A stretch of 64,000 nucleotides of DNA from Rhodococcus sovatensis (GCF_037327425.1 NZ_CP147846.1:4836001-4900000); one strand, 5' to 3'; shown: positions 15,763 to 24,664, numbered from the stretch's first letter. A program made the numbers and translations. Notes: generated by a model not told the origin, from the sequence alone.

Positions 15763-16854
15763 TCAGCAGTCCATCACTGCCAGTGACCAGCACCAGCCGG
15801 CCATCTCTCGTGCGATGGCGACGTTGGCTACTACGGGCCGTTTGCGGCGTTCGGTGAATCGGACCCACCGATTGTGCAGGCGATGGTTGCCGGCATTGCC
15901 GCGAGCTCGTGCTGCGGCCGGGGCCAGGTCCCACCGTTTGGTCATGGTGGCGCCGAGCGTGTAGTGCGGGCGGTGTTGCCAGGCGGACTCGATGAGCAAC
16001 CTGCGTATGTGTGTGTTGCCGGTCTTGGTGATCGACCCCTGCGCCCGCGATCCGCCAGAGGAGTGTTCACTCGGTACCAGTCCGACGAACGATCCAATTG
16101 TGTTGCCAGTGAAGCGGTTCCAGTCTCCGATTTCCACTGCCAAGGAGAATCCGGTCAGCGTCGCCACCCCGCGTAAGCATCCGAGTCGATGCACGATGGG
16201 TGTGAATTCGCTGTCGGCGGCCATCGCCTCGATTGCTGCATCCAACCTGTCACGGCGCGCGGTCATGGTCAGTACGTGGTCGTAGTCGGCGTCGAATGCC
16301 AATCGCGTCGCGGGCATAGTCAATGCTCGGCGCGCGTCCCCCCGCAGCCATCGGTCGTGGCCCTGGGTCCAGGCGTTGCCAGCGCAGTAGACGATGCCAT
16401 GACGCAGAAGTAGTTTGGACAACCGGTGCCGCGAGCGCATCAGGTCACCTCGGCAGTCCTCGCGGGCACGCACGAGATCACGCGCCGCTTCCTGTTCGAC
16501 GGTCGGGATCGAGATCGAGGTGATCTCGTCCAGACGCAGAAGTTTCGCCAGGTGCAGTGCGTCGCGGGCGTCGGTTTTGATGCGGTCACCTGCAGGTCGC
16601 TGCAATTTCGACGGCGCTGCGACTTCGCAGCGGATGCCCGCTTCCGTCAGCGCCCTGTAGAGCCCGAACCCGGTCGGGCCTGCTTCGTACGCGACCGCAG
16701 TCGGGCCGGGTAACGAGGCTATCCAGGATCGGATGTGTTCGTAATCCGGGGTCAACGTGGATCTGAAAATTTCGCCGCTCACGCCGTCGATCGCTGCTGC
16801 CGCGACCGAACGTGCGTGCACATCGAGACCAACACTCGTACGCTCAGTAATCAC
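15763..16854 (-). CDS. IS110-family transposase (DEDD recombinase)
   Basis: A 363-residue recombinase from GTG 16854 with GGGAGG 6 nt upstream. The N-terminal RuvC-like DEDD domain shows SVGLDVHARSVAAAAID, AVAYEAGPTGFGLY and DRIKTDARDALHLAKLLRL. The C-terminal Transposase_20 domain shows LRGVATLTGFSLAVEIGDW, SFVGLVPSEHSSGGSRAQG with the candidate catalytic Ser, and TKTGNTHIRRLLIESAW. The length is normal and no frame is broken. Members of this family use an element-encoded bridge RNA; the element ends cannot be fixed here, but the non-coding flanks are 15471-15762 and 16855-17016. Confidence 0.93.
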   Translation of the reverse strand: MITERTSVGLDVHARSVAAAAIDGVSGEIFRSTLTPDYEHIRSWIASLPGPTAVAYEAGPTGFGLYRALTEAGIRCEVAAPSKLQRPAGDRIKTDARDALHLAKLLRLDEITSISIPTVEQEAARDLVRAREDCRGDLMRSRHRLSKLLLRHGIVYCAGNAWTQGHDRWLRGDARRALTMPATRLAFDADYDHVLTMTARRDRLDAAIEAMAADSEFTPIVHRLGCLRGVATLTGFSLAVEIGDWNRFTGNTIGSFVGLVPSEHSSGGSRAQGSITKTGNTHIRRLLIESAWQHRPHYTLGATMTKRWDLAPAAARARGNAGNHRLHNRWVRFTERRKRPVVANVAIAREMAGWCWSLAVMDC

Positions 16855-16988
16855 CGGGGCCTCCCACCACTGTTGGATAGACCGAGCAGGGCCAATTCCT
16901 ACTCGGTAACCCACGAACATGGGTGAGAGGGGCCCCGGCCCGCATCCCCCGAAGCTGATGAAATCTCCGGGGCACCCTCATACCGTCT

Positions 16989-17015
16989 GGCGGCGGAGCC
17001 GCCTGAAACCTCAGG
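16989..17015 (-). terminator. Hairpins after ino1
   Basis: Downstream of the ino1 stop (minus strand) two small stems follow each other: CCTGA/TCAGG with a 4-nt loop, and GGCGGC/GCCGCC with a 3-nt loop (16989-17003). There is no U tract, so termination is only likely. The same GGCGGAGCCGC sequence occurs after the TerC-like gene near 37381. Confidence 0.4.
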
Positions 17016-17016
17016 A

Positions 17017-18099
17017 CTACGCGTCGATGATGAACGCCTCGAGCTGCGTGCGCGCGACGTCGTCGGCGAGCTGCTTCGGCGGGCTCTTCATCAGGTATGC
17101 GGAAGCCGGGATGACCGGTCCGCCGATGCCGCGGTCGAGAGCGATCTTGGCCGCACGCACTGCGTCGATGATGACGCCTGCGGAGTTGGGCGAGTCCCAG
17201 ACCTCGAGCTTGTACTCGAGGCTCAGTGGCACGTCACCGAAGGCACGGCCTTCGAGGCGCACGTAGGCCCACTTGCGGTCGTCGAGCCAGCCGACGTGGT
17301 CGGACGGTCCGATGTGAACGTCCTTGGCGTTGAACTCCTTCTGGAGGTTCGACGTCACGGCCTGGGTCTTGGAGATCTTCTTCGACTCGAGGCGCGTGCG
17401 CTCGAGCATGTTGAGGAAGTCCATGTTGCCACCGACGTTGAGCTGCATGGTGCGGTCGAGCTGAACACCGCGATCCTCGAACAGCTTCGCCATGACGCGG
17501 TGCGTGATGGTGGCACCGACCTGGCTCTTGATGTCGTCGCCGACGATGGGAACGCCTGCGTCGGTGAACTTCTTGGCCCAGACAGGGTCGCTGGCGATGA
17601 AGACGGGAAGGGCGTTGACGAAGGCGACGCCTGCGTCGATCGATGCCTGCGCGTAGAACTTGTCGGCCTCTTCGGATCCGACGGGCAGGTACGACACGAG
17701 CACGTCGACCTTGGCGTCACGCAGTGCCTGAGCGACATCGACCGCTTCGCCGTCGGCCTCGGTGATGGTCTCGCGGTAGTACTTTCCCAGTCCGTCGAGG
17801 GTCGGTCCACGCAGAACCTGGACGTCTTTCGGAGCGACGTCGGCGATCTTGATGGTGTTGTTCTCGCTCGAGAAGATCGCGTCGGACAGGTCGAATCCGA
17901 CCTTCTTGGCGTCGACGTCGAATGCGGCGACGAACTCGACGTCGCGGACGTGGTACTTGCCGAACTTGACGTGCATGAGGCCGGGGACGGTGGTGTTCTC
18001 GTCCGCGTCCTTGTAGTACTCCACGCCCTGTACCAGGGACGAGGCGCAGTTGCCTACACCCACAATGGCCACGCGGATGGCGTTGCTGTTCTCACCCAT
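17017..18099 (-). CDS. ino1: Inositol-1-phosphate synthase (myo-inositol-3-phosphate synthase)
   Basis: Converts glucose-6-phosphate to myo-inositol phosphate, the first step to phosphatidylinositol, PIMs and mycothiol. It has 360 residues, the usual size of the short actinobacterial enzyme. The NAD-binding motif is VAIVGVGNCASSLVQGVEYY; other hallmarks are LVSYLPVGSEEADKFYAQA, VPIVGDDIKSQVGATITHR, LNVGGNMDFLNM and LEYKLEVWDSPNSAG. ATG 18099 has AAGGAGA 8 nt upstream. The start overlaps the PadR stop by 8 nt, so the two genes are co-transcribed and probably coupled, as in mycobacteria (Rv0046c/Rv0047c). Confidence 0.97.
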   Translation of the reverse strand: MGENSNAIRVAIVGVGNCASSLVQGVEYYKDADENTTVPGLMHVKFGKYHVRDVEFVAAFDVDAKKVGFDLSDAIFSSENNTIKIADVAPKDVQVLRGPTLDGLGKYYRETITEADGEAVDVAQALRDAKVDVLVSYLPVGSEEADKFYAQASIDAGVAFVNALPVFIASDPVWAKKFTDAGVPIVGDDIKSQVGATITHRVMAKLFEDRGVQLDRTMQLNVGGNMDFLNMLERTRLESKKISKTQAVTSNLQKEFNAKDVHIGPSDHVGWLDDRKWAYVRLEGRAFGDVPLSLEYKLEVWDSPNSAGVIIDAVRAAKIALDRGIGGPVIPASAYLMKSPPKQLADDVARTQLEAFIIDA

Positions 18100-18673
18100 G
18101 GTCGGGTTCTCCTTCTGGTTTCGTTCTATGTGTCGACTTGGGGGTGGCGGTCGGGCCCGCCTGCTCGGCTGCGATGACTTCGTTGAGCCAGCGCACCTCT
18201 CTGTCACTCGACTCGAGTCCGAGCTCGTGAAGCTGACGGGTGTAGCGGTCGAGCGTCCCGCTTGCTCGATCCACGGCTTCGCGGAGCCCTTCGCGGCGCT
18301 CCTCGACCTGACGTCGCCGGCCTTCGAGAATGCGCATCCTGGCTTCTGCCGGGGTGCGACTGAAGAAGGCGAGGTGGACGCCGAATCCGTCGTCTGTGTA
18401 GTTCTGCGGTCCGGTGTCGGCTACGAGTTCGGCAAATCGCTTCTTGCCTTCCGGAGTGAGCTCGTAGACGCGCCGTGCTCGACGCTTCACGAGTGTGTCC
18501 GGACCGGCGTCCTCGGCAATCAGCCCATCCGCCTGTAGGCGACGTAGAGCTGGATACAGCGAGCCGTAGGAAAACGCTCTGAATGCTCCGAGCAGGCCGG
18601 TCAGGCGCTTCCGAAGCTCGTAACCGTGCATCGGAGCTTCGAGTAGCAGGCCGAGAATTGCTAGTTCGAGCAC
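18092..18673 (-). CDS. PadR family transcriptional regulator
   Basis: A 193-residue regulator from GTG 18673. The winged helix at the N-terminus reads LAILGLLLEAPMHGYELRKRLTG, then SYGSLYPALRRLQADGLI and RRVYELTPEGKKRFAEL, the PadR hallmark. The C-terminal part is a helical Vir_act_alpha_C-type dimerisation domain. The last codons overlap ino1. Its promoter region carries a 17-bp palindrome across a perfect TATAAT -10 box, so autoregulation and co-control of ino1 are likely. It corresponds in position to Rv0047c of M. tuberculosis. Confidence 0.92.
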   Translation of the reverse strand: MLELAILGLLLEAPMHGYELRKRLTGLLGAFRAFSYGSLYPALRRLQADGLIAEDAGPDTLVKRRARRVYELTPEGKKRFAELVADTGPQNYTDDGFGVHLAFFSRTPAEARMRILEGRRRQVEERREGLREAVDRASGTLDRYTRQLHELGLESSDREVRWLNEVIAAEQAGPTATPKSTHRTKPEGEPDHG

Positions 18674-18736
18674 GACTACCCCCTTCTCCGATCACTGGAC
18701 CGCGTTCTGCGATGCGCTCTGCGAGCATATACGCAA

Positions 18737-18755
18737 ATTATATCGACTCGATATA
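18737..18755 (-). promoter_or_regulatory. padR-ino1 promoter with overlapping palindromic operator
   Basis: On the minus strand TATAAT (18742-18737) is a consensus -10 box about 64 bp before the padR start. It overlaps the palindrome TATATCGACTCGATATA (18739-18755), with perfect 8-bp arms around one base. An adjacent TGTACATA motif lies just upstream. Binding here would block RNA polymerase. Confidence 0.65.
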
Positions 18756-18809
18756 TGTACATACATAGCGGCACGTGAGGTTGTAAGGACAAAGTCGCCG
18801 CCCGACGCA

Positions 18810-18971
18810 TTGTGCCGCGACGGCGCGACGTCGACGATCGATCTCTCAGGCCCGACTGAAGCGGGTACTGTTCGTTGGACGACGCCAGGTGTATTCGTCG
18901 ACCCCGCCAACGCGGACGTGGTTGCCCGGATCACCGTGGACGTCTCGCGCTTTCGTCGGGAAGCAGAGTGA
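18810..18971 (+). other. Possible small coding remnant in the padR-kinase gap
   Basis: The gap 18674-19003 (330 bp) holds the padR promoter and, on the plus strand, a 53-codon frame with protein-like composition (DGATSTIDLSGPTEAGTVRW, DVVARITVDVSRFRREAE) ending at TGA 18971. It has no ATG or GTG start; TTG 18810 is the only candidate and no ribosome-binding site is seen. It may be the end of a decayed gene. I do not recognise a family. Confidence 0.25.
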
Positions 18972-19003
18972 GTGTTCACCGATTCGACCAGGCGTCCTGC
19001 GGA

Positions 19004-19693
19004 TCAAGGTGATTCAGGATGGACCATACGGACGGACGGTTGATCGAGGTCGTCGTTGTCGAACACCAGGCTCGCCCGCTCGGCCGGGCTTGCTTCGTCG
19101 AGATACAGCTGCGACGCCGCGTGGTAGCGAACCTTGAATGCGTGGTCGGCCTGCGTGATTCCGCCGAGCGCCGCCGCATCGCGAGCTACCCCGCGTCGTC
19201 TGGCGACGTCGAACGACGTGTGAACAAAAATGGTTGTGTCCCAAAGGTCGACGATCTCGGACTTCTGAAGGAACGTGCCGTCGACGACGAGAACTGCGGA
19301 TTGCTGCAGTTGGAGGGCAGGCTCGTCGACGGGAGTGTCGGTGGCCAAGTCGATTATGGCTCTCCTGTAGTGGAAGTCGCCACCGGGTCCGAGTGGGATC
19401 AAGACGTGTTGTGCGAGCGAAGAGAAATCGTAGGCATCTTCGTAGTAACCCAGCGCTGAGTGCCGGCCTTGCTTGTACCGCCGCGCCCTAGGGTGGTGGA
19501 AACCGTCCATGCTGAGCCGGTGGACAGACCGACCGAGCTTCGTCAGCTCGTTGCTCAGCTCGTCGGCCAAAGTTGTTTTACCGGAGGCTGTTACACCGTC
19601 GACGGCAACCCGAACCGGGTGGTCGAGTCGGCGAGCATGCACGTACTGCGCAACGAGCATGAGTGCCTGTGCGCGGCCTTCGTTCGTCACCAC
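19004..19693 (-). CDS. Uridine kinase-like P-loop protein
   Basis: A 229-residue soluble kinase of the phosphoribulokinase/uridine kinase fold. The P-loop is VAVDGVTASGKTTLADELS. Then come RLSMDGFHHPRARRY, YEDAYDFSSLAQHVLIPLG, and VLVVDGTFLQKSEIVDLWDTT as the Walker B region. GTG 19693 lies 3 bp after the stop of the DUF1707 gene, so it is the last gene of a three-gene minus-strand operon. The substrate is unverified; nucleoside, pantothenate-like or sugar kinases share this fold. Confidence 0.82.
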   Translation of the reverse strand: MVTNEGRAQALMLVAQYVHARRLDHPVRVAVDGVTASGKTTLADELSNELTKLGRSVHRLSMDGFHHPRARRYKQGRHSALGYYEDAYDFSSLAQHVLIPLGPGGDFHYRRAIIDLATDTPVDEPALQLQQSAVLVVDGTFLQKSEIVDLWDTTIFVHTSFDVARRRGVARDAAALGGITQADHAFKVRYHAASQLYLDEASPAERASLVFDNDDLDQPSVRMVHPESP

Positions 19694-19695
19694 GC

Positions 19696-20553
19696 TCAGC
19701 GTTGGGCAGGCGACACACGCGTCGGATTGCCTGCGAAATCGGTTTCGACCCGCCCGCCGGAGAGGTCGGGGACGCTCACCGATACCGAGATACGTTGTTC
19801 GCCTTCGTCGTTGTCGATGTTGACCCAGTCAGCTACGCCCTGTGGTGCCCCGACGGTCTCGGGCGCGCCGGCAATGACGGCTGCCACGACGGCCGAATCA
19901 AGGAGATTCCAGTCGAAGCCGAGCTGGCCTTCCTCGGGTAGGGATGTGTCCTTTTGCGGTTCGAACCCACCGCTGACCATGATCCGCTCGACCCGGCCGT
20001 CGTCGTTGAGGCGGTACACGTCGGCGCGCGAGTCCTCGTCGACCTGCAGGCTCAGCGATAGCACTTCGGAGCTTCCGAACCTCTCGATGAAACGGGCACG
20101 GAAGTCGTCGAGACCGGCTGCGGTGTCGAACACGAAGGGTCTTGCGACGATCGGCGTGACGTTGTCCGGCAATGGCATCGACACCGACTCCACCGGAGAC
20201 GGCACGGGGGCTGCCACCGCTGCCACCTCGACCCCGTCGTCCCTCGTCGCGAAGAACAGTGCCAACCCGGCGGCCACGATCACCACCGAACCCAGCGCGA
20301 GCAGTACCCGCGGTGTCGGAGCCGACCGGCCTGTCACCGGCTCGGGAAGGTCGACATCGAGTTGGAGGTCGGTCACGAGCCGTCGGAGCTCGTCGAGAGT
20401 CACTGCCGTCCGTGCTCGCTCGGTTCTGAGTCGATGCTCACCGAAAGTGAGCTGCCCGTCGGCGTATGCAGTGTCGAGCGCAGTGGCCGTGAGTGCGCGA
20501 TCGATGTCGCGGGCACGCAGGGCAGTGGAGCGGTACTTCGATGTCGATGCCAT
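19696..20553 (-). CDS. DUF1707 domain membrane protein (copy 2)
   Basis: A 285-residue protein. The N-terminal DUF1707 segment reads RARDIDRALTATALDTAYADGQLTFGEHRLRTERARTA. A single membrane helix follows (VLLALGSVVIVAAGLALFFATR), then an extracytoplasmic domain of about 175 residues. It is a paralogue of the gene just upstream (20560-21378), with the same architecture but low identity outside DUF1707. It lies 6 bp downstream of that gene and 2 bp before the kinase start. Function is unknown; DUF1707 is a short helical domain widespread in actinobacteria. Confidence 0.85.
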   Translation of the reverse strand: MASTSKYRSTALRARDIDRALTATALDTAYADGQLTFGEHRLRTERARTAVTLDELRRLVTDLQLDVDLPEPVTGRSAPTPRVLLALGSVVIVAAGLALFFATRDDGVEVAAVAAPVPSPVESVSMPLPDNVTPIVARPFVFDTAAGLDDFRARFIERFGSSEVLSLSLQVDEDSRADVYRLNDDGRVERIMVSGGFEPQKDTSLPEEGQLGFDWNLLDSAVVAAVIAGAPETVGAPQGVADWVNIDNDEGEQRISVSVSVPDLSGGRVETDFAGNPTRVSPAQR

Positions 20554-20559
20554 GGTGTC

Positions 20560-21378
20560 CTACTCGCCGAACCGGAACGGGGTGACGTACAAGAAATTGC
20601 CCGACGGATCGACAGACATGGAGCCTCGTTCCTGATCGGTGTTGTCGGCGCTGATCGACACTTCCGGCCCGTCGGTCTCGCCTCGAATCTGAATGTTGAT
20701 GGAGTCCACACGCGAGAGATTCAAGCTCTCGGCAGCGCCTGCGATGATGCCCGCGATCTTCTGCAGATCGATCGAGGTCAGATCGACCTGCGCCTGATCC
20801 GCAGTGCGGGGACTCGACCAATCGTCGTCGAAGTCCTCGAGCACCCCGTCGCGGAAGTCGTAGGTGACCTGCTTCTGTGGAGTGCCTGGACCTGGCATTC
20901 GGACGATCGCGTACTCGGGATACAAACCAAGACTGTCGACGACGGTGGTTCCGGTCTTGGCCTGCAATGCCGCTGCGACTTCGGCCACGATAGCTGGGTT
21001 TTGGTAACCCATGTCACCGTAAGGCTGGACGGTATCGGGTGACGTCGCGCAAGCACGGACGCCGAAGGTGAGTGCGACGAGACCTACGACGACGGGCACC
21101 GCGACGGAGAAGAAGCCGATCCGCGACGATCGAGCCGTTCGCACCGGGTGTGCCAACTGGATCGGATCCGCCATCGGCGTGAGCTCGGACTCGTTCTGCA
21201 GATCCTCGATCAGGGAGTGCAGATCTCCGAGCGTCTCGGCCTCCATCGCCAGGTCGAGTCGTGCGGCGTGCTCTTCCTTCGACAACTGCCCGTCGGCATG
21301 GGCCTCGTCGAGCGTCGCGCACGCGGCGGTGCGGTCGGTGTCTCTCGCACGGGTGGCGGGTGGAAGTCGCGTCGGCAC
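20560..21378 (-). CDS. DUF1707 domain membrane protein (copy 1)
   Basis: A 272-residue protein from ATG 21378. It has a DUF1707 segment (RARDTDRTAACATLDEAHADGQLSKEEHAARLDLAMEA), a membrane helix (IGFFSVAVPVVVGLVALTFGV) and an exported C-terminal domain of about 165 residues. The exported region contains QVTYDFRDGVLEDFDDDW and ends YVTPFRFGE. It heads a minus-strand operon with a paralogue and a P-loop kinase, and diverges from the DUF5318 gene with an 88-bp gap. In M. tuberculosis a membrane protein gene, Rv0048c, holds this position. Confidence 0.85.
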   Translation of the reverse strand: MPTRLPPATRARDTDRTAACATLDEAHADGQLSKEEHAARLDLAMEAETLGDLHSLIEDLQNESELTPMADPIQLAHPVRTARSSRIGFFSVAVPVVVGLVALTFGVRACATSPDTVQPYGDMGYQNPAIVAEVAAALQAKTGTTVVDSLGLYPEYAIVRMPGPGTPQKQVTYDFRDGVLEDFDDDWSSPRTADQAQVDLTSIDLQKIAGIIAGAAESLNLSRVDSINIQIRGETDGPEVSISADNTDQERGSMSVDPSGNFLYVTPFRFGE

Positions 21379-21466
21379 AGGTGGAGCATAGTTTCGCAGG
21401 CGCCCGATTGCACTGGACCGACGGCAGGCGGCCCGTATGTTCCGGCCCGCACGTACTCTGGTTCTC

Positions 21467-21898
21467 GTGCGACTTCAGCGACAGGTGGTGGACTACGCCC
21501 TTCAGCGACGGTCGCTGCTTGCCGAGGTGTACTCGGGCAGGACGGGAGTGAGCGCCGTATGCGACGCGGATCCCTACCTTCTCCGGGCCGCCAAGTTCCA
21601 CGGCCGTGGCAGCGACGTGGTGTGCCCTATCTGCAGGAAGGAACAACTCACCCACGTGTCGTGGGTGTTCGGCGAGAAGCTCGGACCGCTGTCCGGTTCC
21701 GCGCGGACCGCGGAAGAGTTGGTTCGGCTGGCCGCTACGCAGGAGGAGTTCTCTGTGCATGTGGTCGAGGTGTGCAGGTCCTGCAGTTGGAATCATCTCG
21801 TCCAGTCCTATGTACTGGGTGCGGTGCCCGCCCCCAAGCAACCGCGACGGTCACGATCGAGTTCCCGTCAACCGAACCGTCGAACCGCCAGCGAGTGA
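21467..21898 (+). CDS. DUF5318 zinc-ribbon protein (Rv0049-like)
   Basis: A 143-residue protein with two Cys pairs, VVCPICRKEQ and EVCRSCSWNHL, forming a likely zinc ribbon. The block LQRQVVDYALQRRSLLAEVYSGRTGV at the N-terminus and YLLRAAKFHGRGS are typical of this actinobacterial family that sits next to ponA. GTG 21467 begins the conserved region, so I prefer it to ATG 21437. The C-terminus is basic and low in complexity. It is co-directional with ponA, 68 bp upstream. Function is unknown. Confidence 0.85.
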   Translation: MRLQRQVVDYALQRRSLLAEVYSGRTGVSAVCDADPYLLRAAKFHGRGSDVVCPICRKEQLTHVSWVFGEKLGPLSGSARTAEELVRLAATQEEFSVHVVEVCRSCSWNHLVQSYVLGAVPAPKQPRRSRSSSRQPNRRTASE

Positions 21899-21966
21899 CA
21901 CAATCGCCTCGCTGACCGATCCGGTCGGCACGCAGGAGTGCCCGCCCAACCACTGGAGACCTGTAC

Positions 21967-24654
21967 GTGAGTTCCCCCTACGACAACACCCCGGGTGGTA
22001 GTTCCGGAGATCGCGACCCGTCCCGACGGCCGCCGAATGTGCCACCGGGCACACCCGGTCGACCGACGGGCCCTCGTCCTCCTGTCCCACCGCCCGGTCG
22101 TCGTCCAGCGGGACCTGCGGGCCCCATGGGTCCACAGGGGCCGCGACGTGACGCCCAGGGCCGGCCGATAGGCCCGCCCGTAGGGCCTCCGCCCCCGAGA
22201 CGTGACGCCCAGGGTCGGCCATTGCCTCCCGCCCAGGGTCAGGGATTGCCTCCCGGCCAGGGACGGCCGCCGATTCCGCCGCGGGACGCCCAAGGCCGAC
22301 CCCTCGGTCCGCCGCCGGGCCGACCTGCGTCGCCGAATTCGCGTCCCGTGAATTCACAGCCGCCGCACGCGCGGCGTCCTGGTGCTGACCGCCCTGGTGC
22401 CCGTACAACCGGCGCTCCGCCCCCGATCCTTCCGCCGACCGGTCCGCCGGACGACGATTCACCACGCTATTCGGGCAGTGAACCGCCCGAACCGCCCGAG
22501 AGAGGTTCCGCCGCGAAAACGAAGAAGAAGTCCAAGTGGCGCACCGTCCGCCGAACGCTGTACGCACTGATAGCTCTCGGTCTGATCGTGCCGATACTGG
22601 CATTCATGGTGGCCTACACCGTCGAGGATGTTCCGCGTCCCGGTGACATCAAGACCAACCAGGTGGCGAGGATCCTTGCCTCCGACGGCACAAGCGAGAT
22701 CGGCAGGGTCGTTCCGGAAGAGGGAAACCGGACGGACGTGTCGATTGATCAGATCCCGCTGCACGTACGCAACGCGGTGCTGTCTGCCGAGGACCGCGAC
22801 TTCTACTCCAATCCTGGGTTCTCCATCACCGGTTTCGGACGTGCGCTCCGCGACAACGTCCTCGGCCGCGACAGTGCGGGAGGTGGCTCCACCATCACGC
22901 AGCAGTACGTGAAGAACGCGCTCGTCGGGTCGGATCGGACCCTGACGCGCAAGATGCGTGAGCTCGTGATCTCGTCGAAGATGGCACGTCAGTGGTCCAA
23001 GGACGACATTCTCGCCGCGTATCTGAACACCATTTACTTCGGCCGCGGCGCATACGGCATCGCTGCCGCCTCGACGGCCTACTTCGGTAAGCCCGTCGAA
23101 CAGCTGACCGTCGAGGAGGGCGCAGTCCTTGCTGCGACGATTCAACAGCCGTCCGGCTTGGATCCTGAGTTCAATCCCGAGGGTGCGCAATCTCGCTGGA
23201 ACTACGTCCTCGACGGCATGGTGAGCCAGGGCAACATCGATCAGGCTCAGCGCAGCGCGATGGTGTACCCGGCATGGATTCCGAGCGCGCAGGCGAACGT
23301 CGGGGACAGCGACAGCGGGCCGAACGGGTTGATCAAGACGCAGGTTCTGCGTGAGCTGTCCGCGTCCGGGGTGAGCGAGCAGGATCTCAATACCGAGGGT
23401 CTGCAGATCACCACCACGATCGATCCGGTGGCGCAGGCCGCCGCGGTCGACGCGGTCGAGTCCAACATGGAAGGCGAACCAGCGGAGCTTCGCACGGCAT
23501 CGGTGTCGATCGACCCACGGACAGGTGCAGTCAAGTCGTACTACGGCGGCGCCGACGGCAGCGGATACGATTTCGCGCAGTCAGGTTTGCAGACCGGCTC
23601 GTCGTTCAAGGTGTTCGGTCTGGCTGCTGCACTCGATCAAGGTATCCCGCTGTCGCAGATGTACGACAGCTCGCCGCTGACGGTCAACGGTATCTCCATC
23701 GGCAACGTCGAAGGGGAATCCTGTGGAACCTGCACCATCGCGGAGGCACTCAAGCGCTCGCTCAACACGAGTTTCTATCGGATGCAGCTGGCCATGGACA
23801 ACGGCCCGCAGGCGATCGCGGACATGGCGCACAAGCTCGGTGTTGCGGAAGAGCTTCCCGGCGTCGGGCCCACGCTCACGGAAGGCGACGGAGTCGGCCC
23901 GAACAACGGCATCGTCCTCGGCCAGTACCAGTCGCGAGTCATCGACATGGCCTCGGCATACGCCACGTTGGCAGCATCGGGTGTCTACCACCAGCCGTAC
24001 TTCGTGCAGCGGGTCGTGACCGCCGACGGCACAGTGCTTCTCGATCGCGGCACGGAACCGGGCGAGCAAGTTGTCTCCGCCGCAGTGGCAGACAACGTCA
24101 CCTCGGCGATGCGTCCCATCGCTGGCTACTCCAACGGTCACAATCTCGCAGGCGGACGGCAGTCCGCCGCAAAGACCGGTACCGCACAGCTCGGTGACAC
24201 CGGCGAGAACAAGGACGCGTGGATGGTCGGCTACACCCCGTCGCTGTCCACCGCTGTATGGGTAGGCACCGAGCAAGGCTTGCCGCTGGAGAACAGCTAC
24301 GGCGGCTCCATCTACGGTTCGGGACTTCCGTCGGACGTCTGGAAAGACACCATGGACGGAACCTTGGAAGGAACGACAAACGAGACGTTCCCGACGCCGG
24401 AACCGATTGCGGGACAGGCAGGTGTGCCACAGTATTCAGCGCCTGCAGCGCCGACGAGTCAGGCTACGACGTCGGCGCCGCCACCGGTGACGCTGCCGAT
24501 CCCGACCGAGATCTCTCCCCCTGTTGTGATCACTCCACGTCAGGTCGAGATTCTTCCGGGTGTCACTATTCCACTTCCCGGGCTCGCGCCCGCGGAACCG
24601 GCAGAACCTGCGACACCTCAAGCGCCCGCCCAGGAACCCGTACCGGCCCGGTAG
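21967..24654 (+). CDS. ponA: Class A penicillin-binding protein (bifunctional transglycosylase/transpeptidase)
   Basis: Polymerises and cross-links peptidoglycan at the membrane surface. It has 895 residues from GTG 21967. Residues 1-190 are cytoplasmic and Pro/Gly-rich, with three copies of RDAQGRP. A membrane helix lies at about 198-218. The GT51 domain has the catalytic Glu275 in SAEDRDFY, then GGGSTITQQYVKNAL and TIYFGRGAYGI. The transpeptidase domain has SSFK (Ser545), SLN (598-600) and KTG (736-738). The C-terminal tail is again Pro/Ala-rich. The order with DUF5318 and GT87 genes matches Rv0049-Rv0051, so it is the PonA1 orthologue by position. Confidence 0.96.
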   Translation: MSSPYDNTPGGSSGDRDPSRRPPNVPPGTPGRPTGPRPPVPPPGRRPAGPAGPMGPQGPRRDAQGRPIGPPVGPPPPRRDAQGRPLPPAQGQGLPPGQGRPPIPPRDAQGRPLGPPPGRPASPNSRPVNSQPPHARRPGADRPGARTTGAPPPILPPTGPPDDDSPRYSGSEPPEPPERGSAAKTKKKSKWRTVRRTLYALIALGLIVPILAFMVAYTVEDVPRPGDIKTNQVARILASDGTSEIGRVVPEEGNRTDVSIDQIPLHVRNAVLSAEDRDFYSNPGFSITGFGRALRDNVLGRDSAGGGSTITQQYVKNALVGSDRTLTRKMRELVISSKMARQWSKDDILAAYLNTIYFGRGAYGIAAASTAYFGKPVEQLTVEEGAVLAATIQQPSGLDPEFNPEGAQSRWNYVLDGMVSQGNIDQAQRSAMVYPAWIPSAQANVGDSDSGPNGLIKTQVLRELSASGVSEQDLNTEGLQITTTIDPVAQAAAVDAVESNMEGEPAELRTASVSIDPRTGAVKSYYGGADGSGYDFAQSGLQTGSSFKVFGLAAALDQGIPLSQMYDSSPLTVNGISIGNVEGESCGTCTIAEALKRSLNTSFYRMQLAMDNGPQAIADMAHKLGVAEELPGVGPTLTEGDGVGPNNGIVLGQYQSRVIDMASAYATLAASGVYHQPYFVQRVVTADGTVLLDRGTEPGEQVVSAAVADNVTSAMRPIAGYSNGHNLAGGRQSAAKTGTAQLGDTGENKDAWMVGYTPSLSTAVWVGTEQGLPLENSYGGSIYGSGLPSDVWKDTMDGTLEGTTNETFPTPEPIAGQAGVPQYSAPAAPTSQATTSAPPPVTLPIPTEISPPVVITPRQVEILPGVTIPLPGLAPAEPAEPATPQAPAQEPVPAR

Positions 24655-24664
24655 CCTTCCCCAG

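Noticed and set aside
17296..18177. 293-codon plus-strand frame opposite ino1
   Set aside because: Antisense shadow of a well-conserved enzyme gene; no ribosome-binding site.
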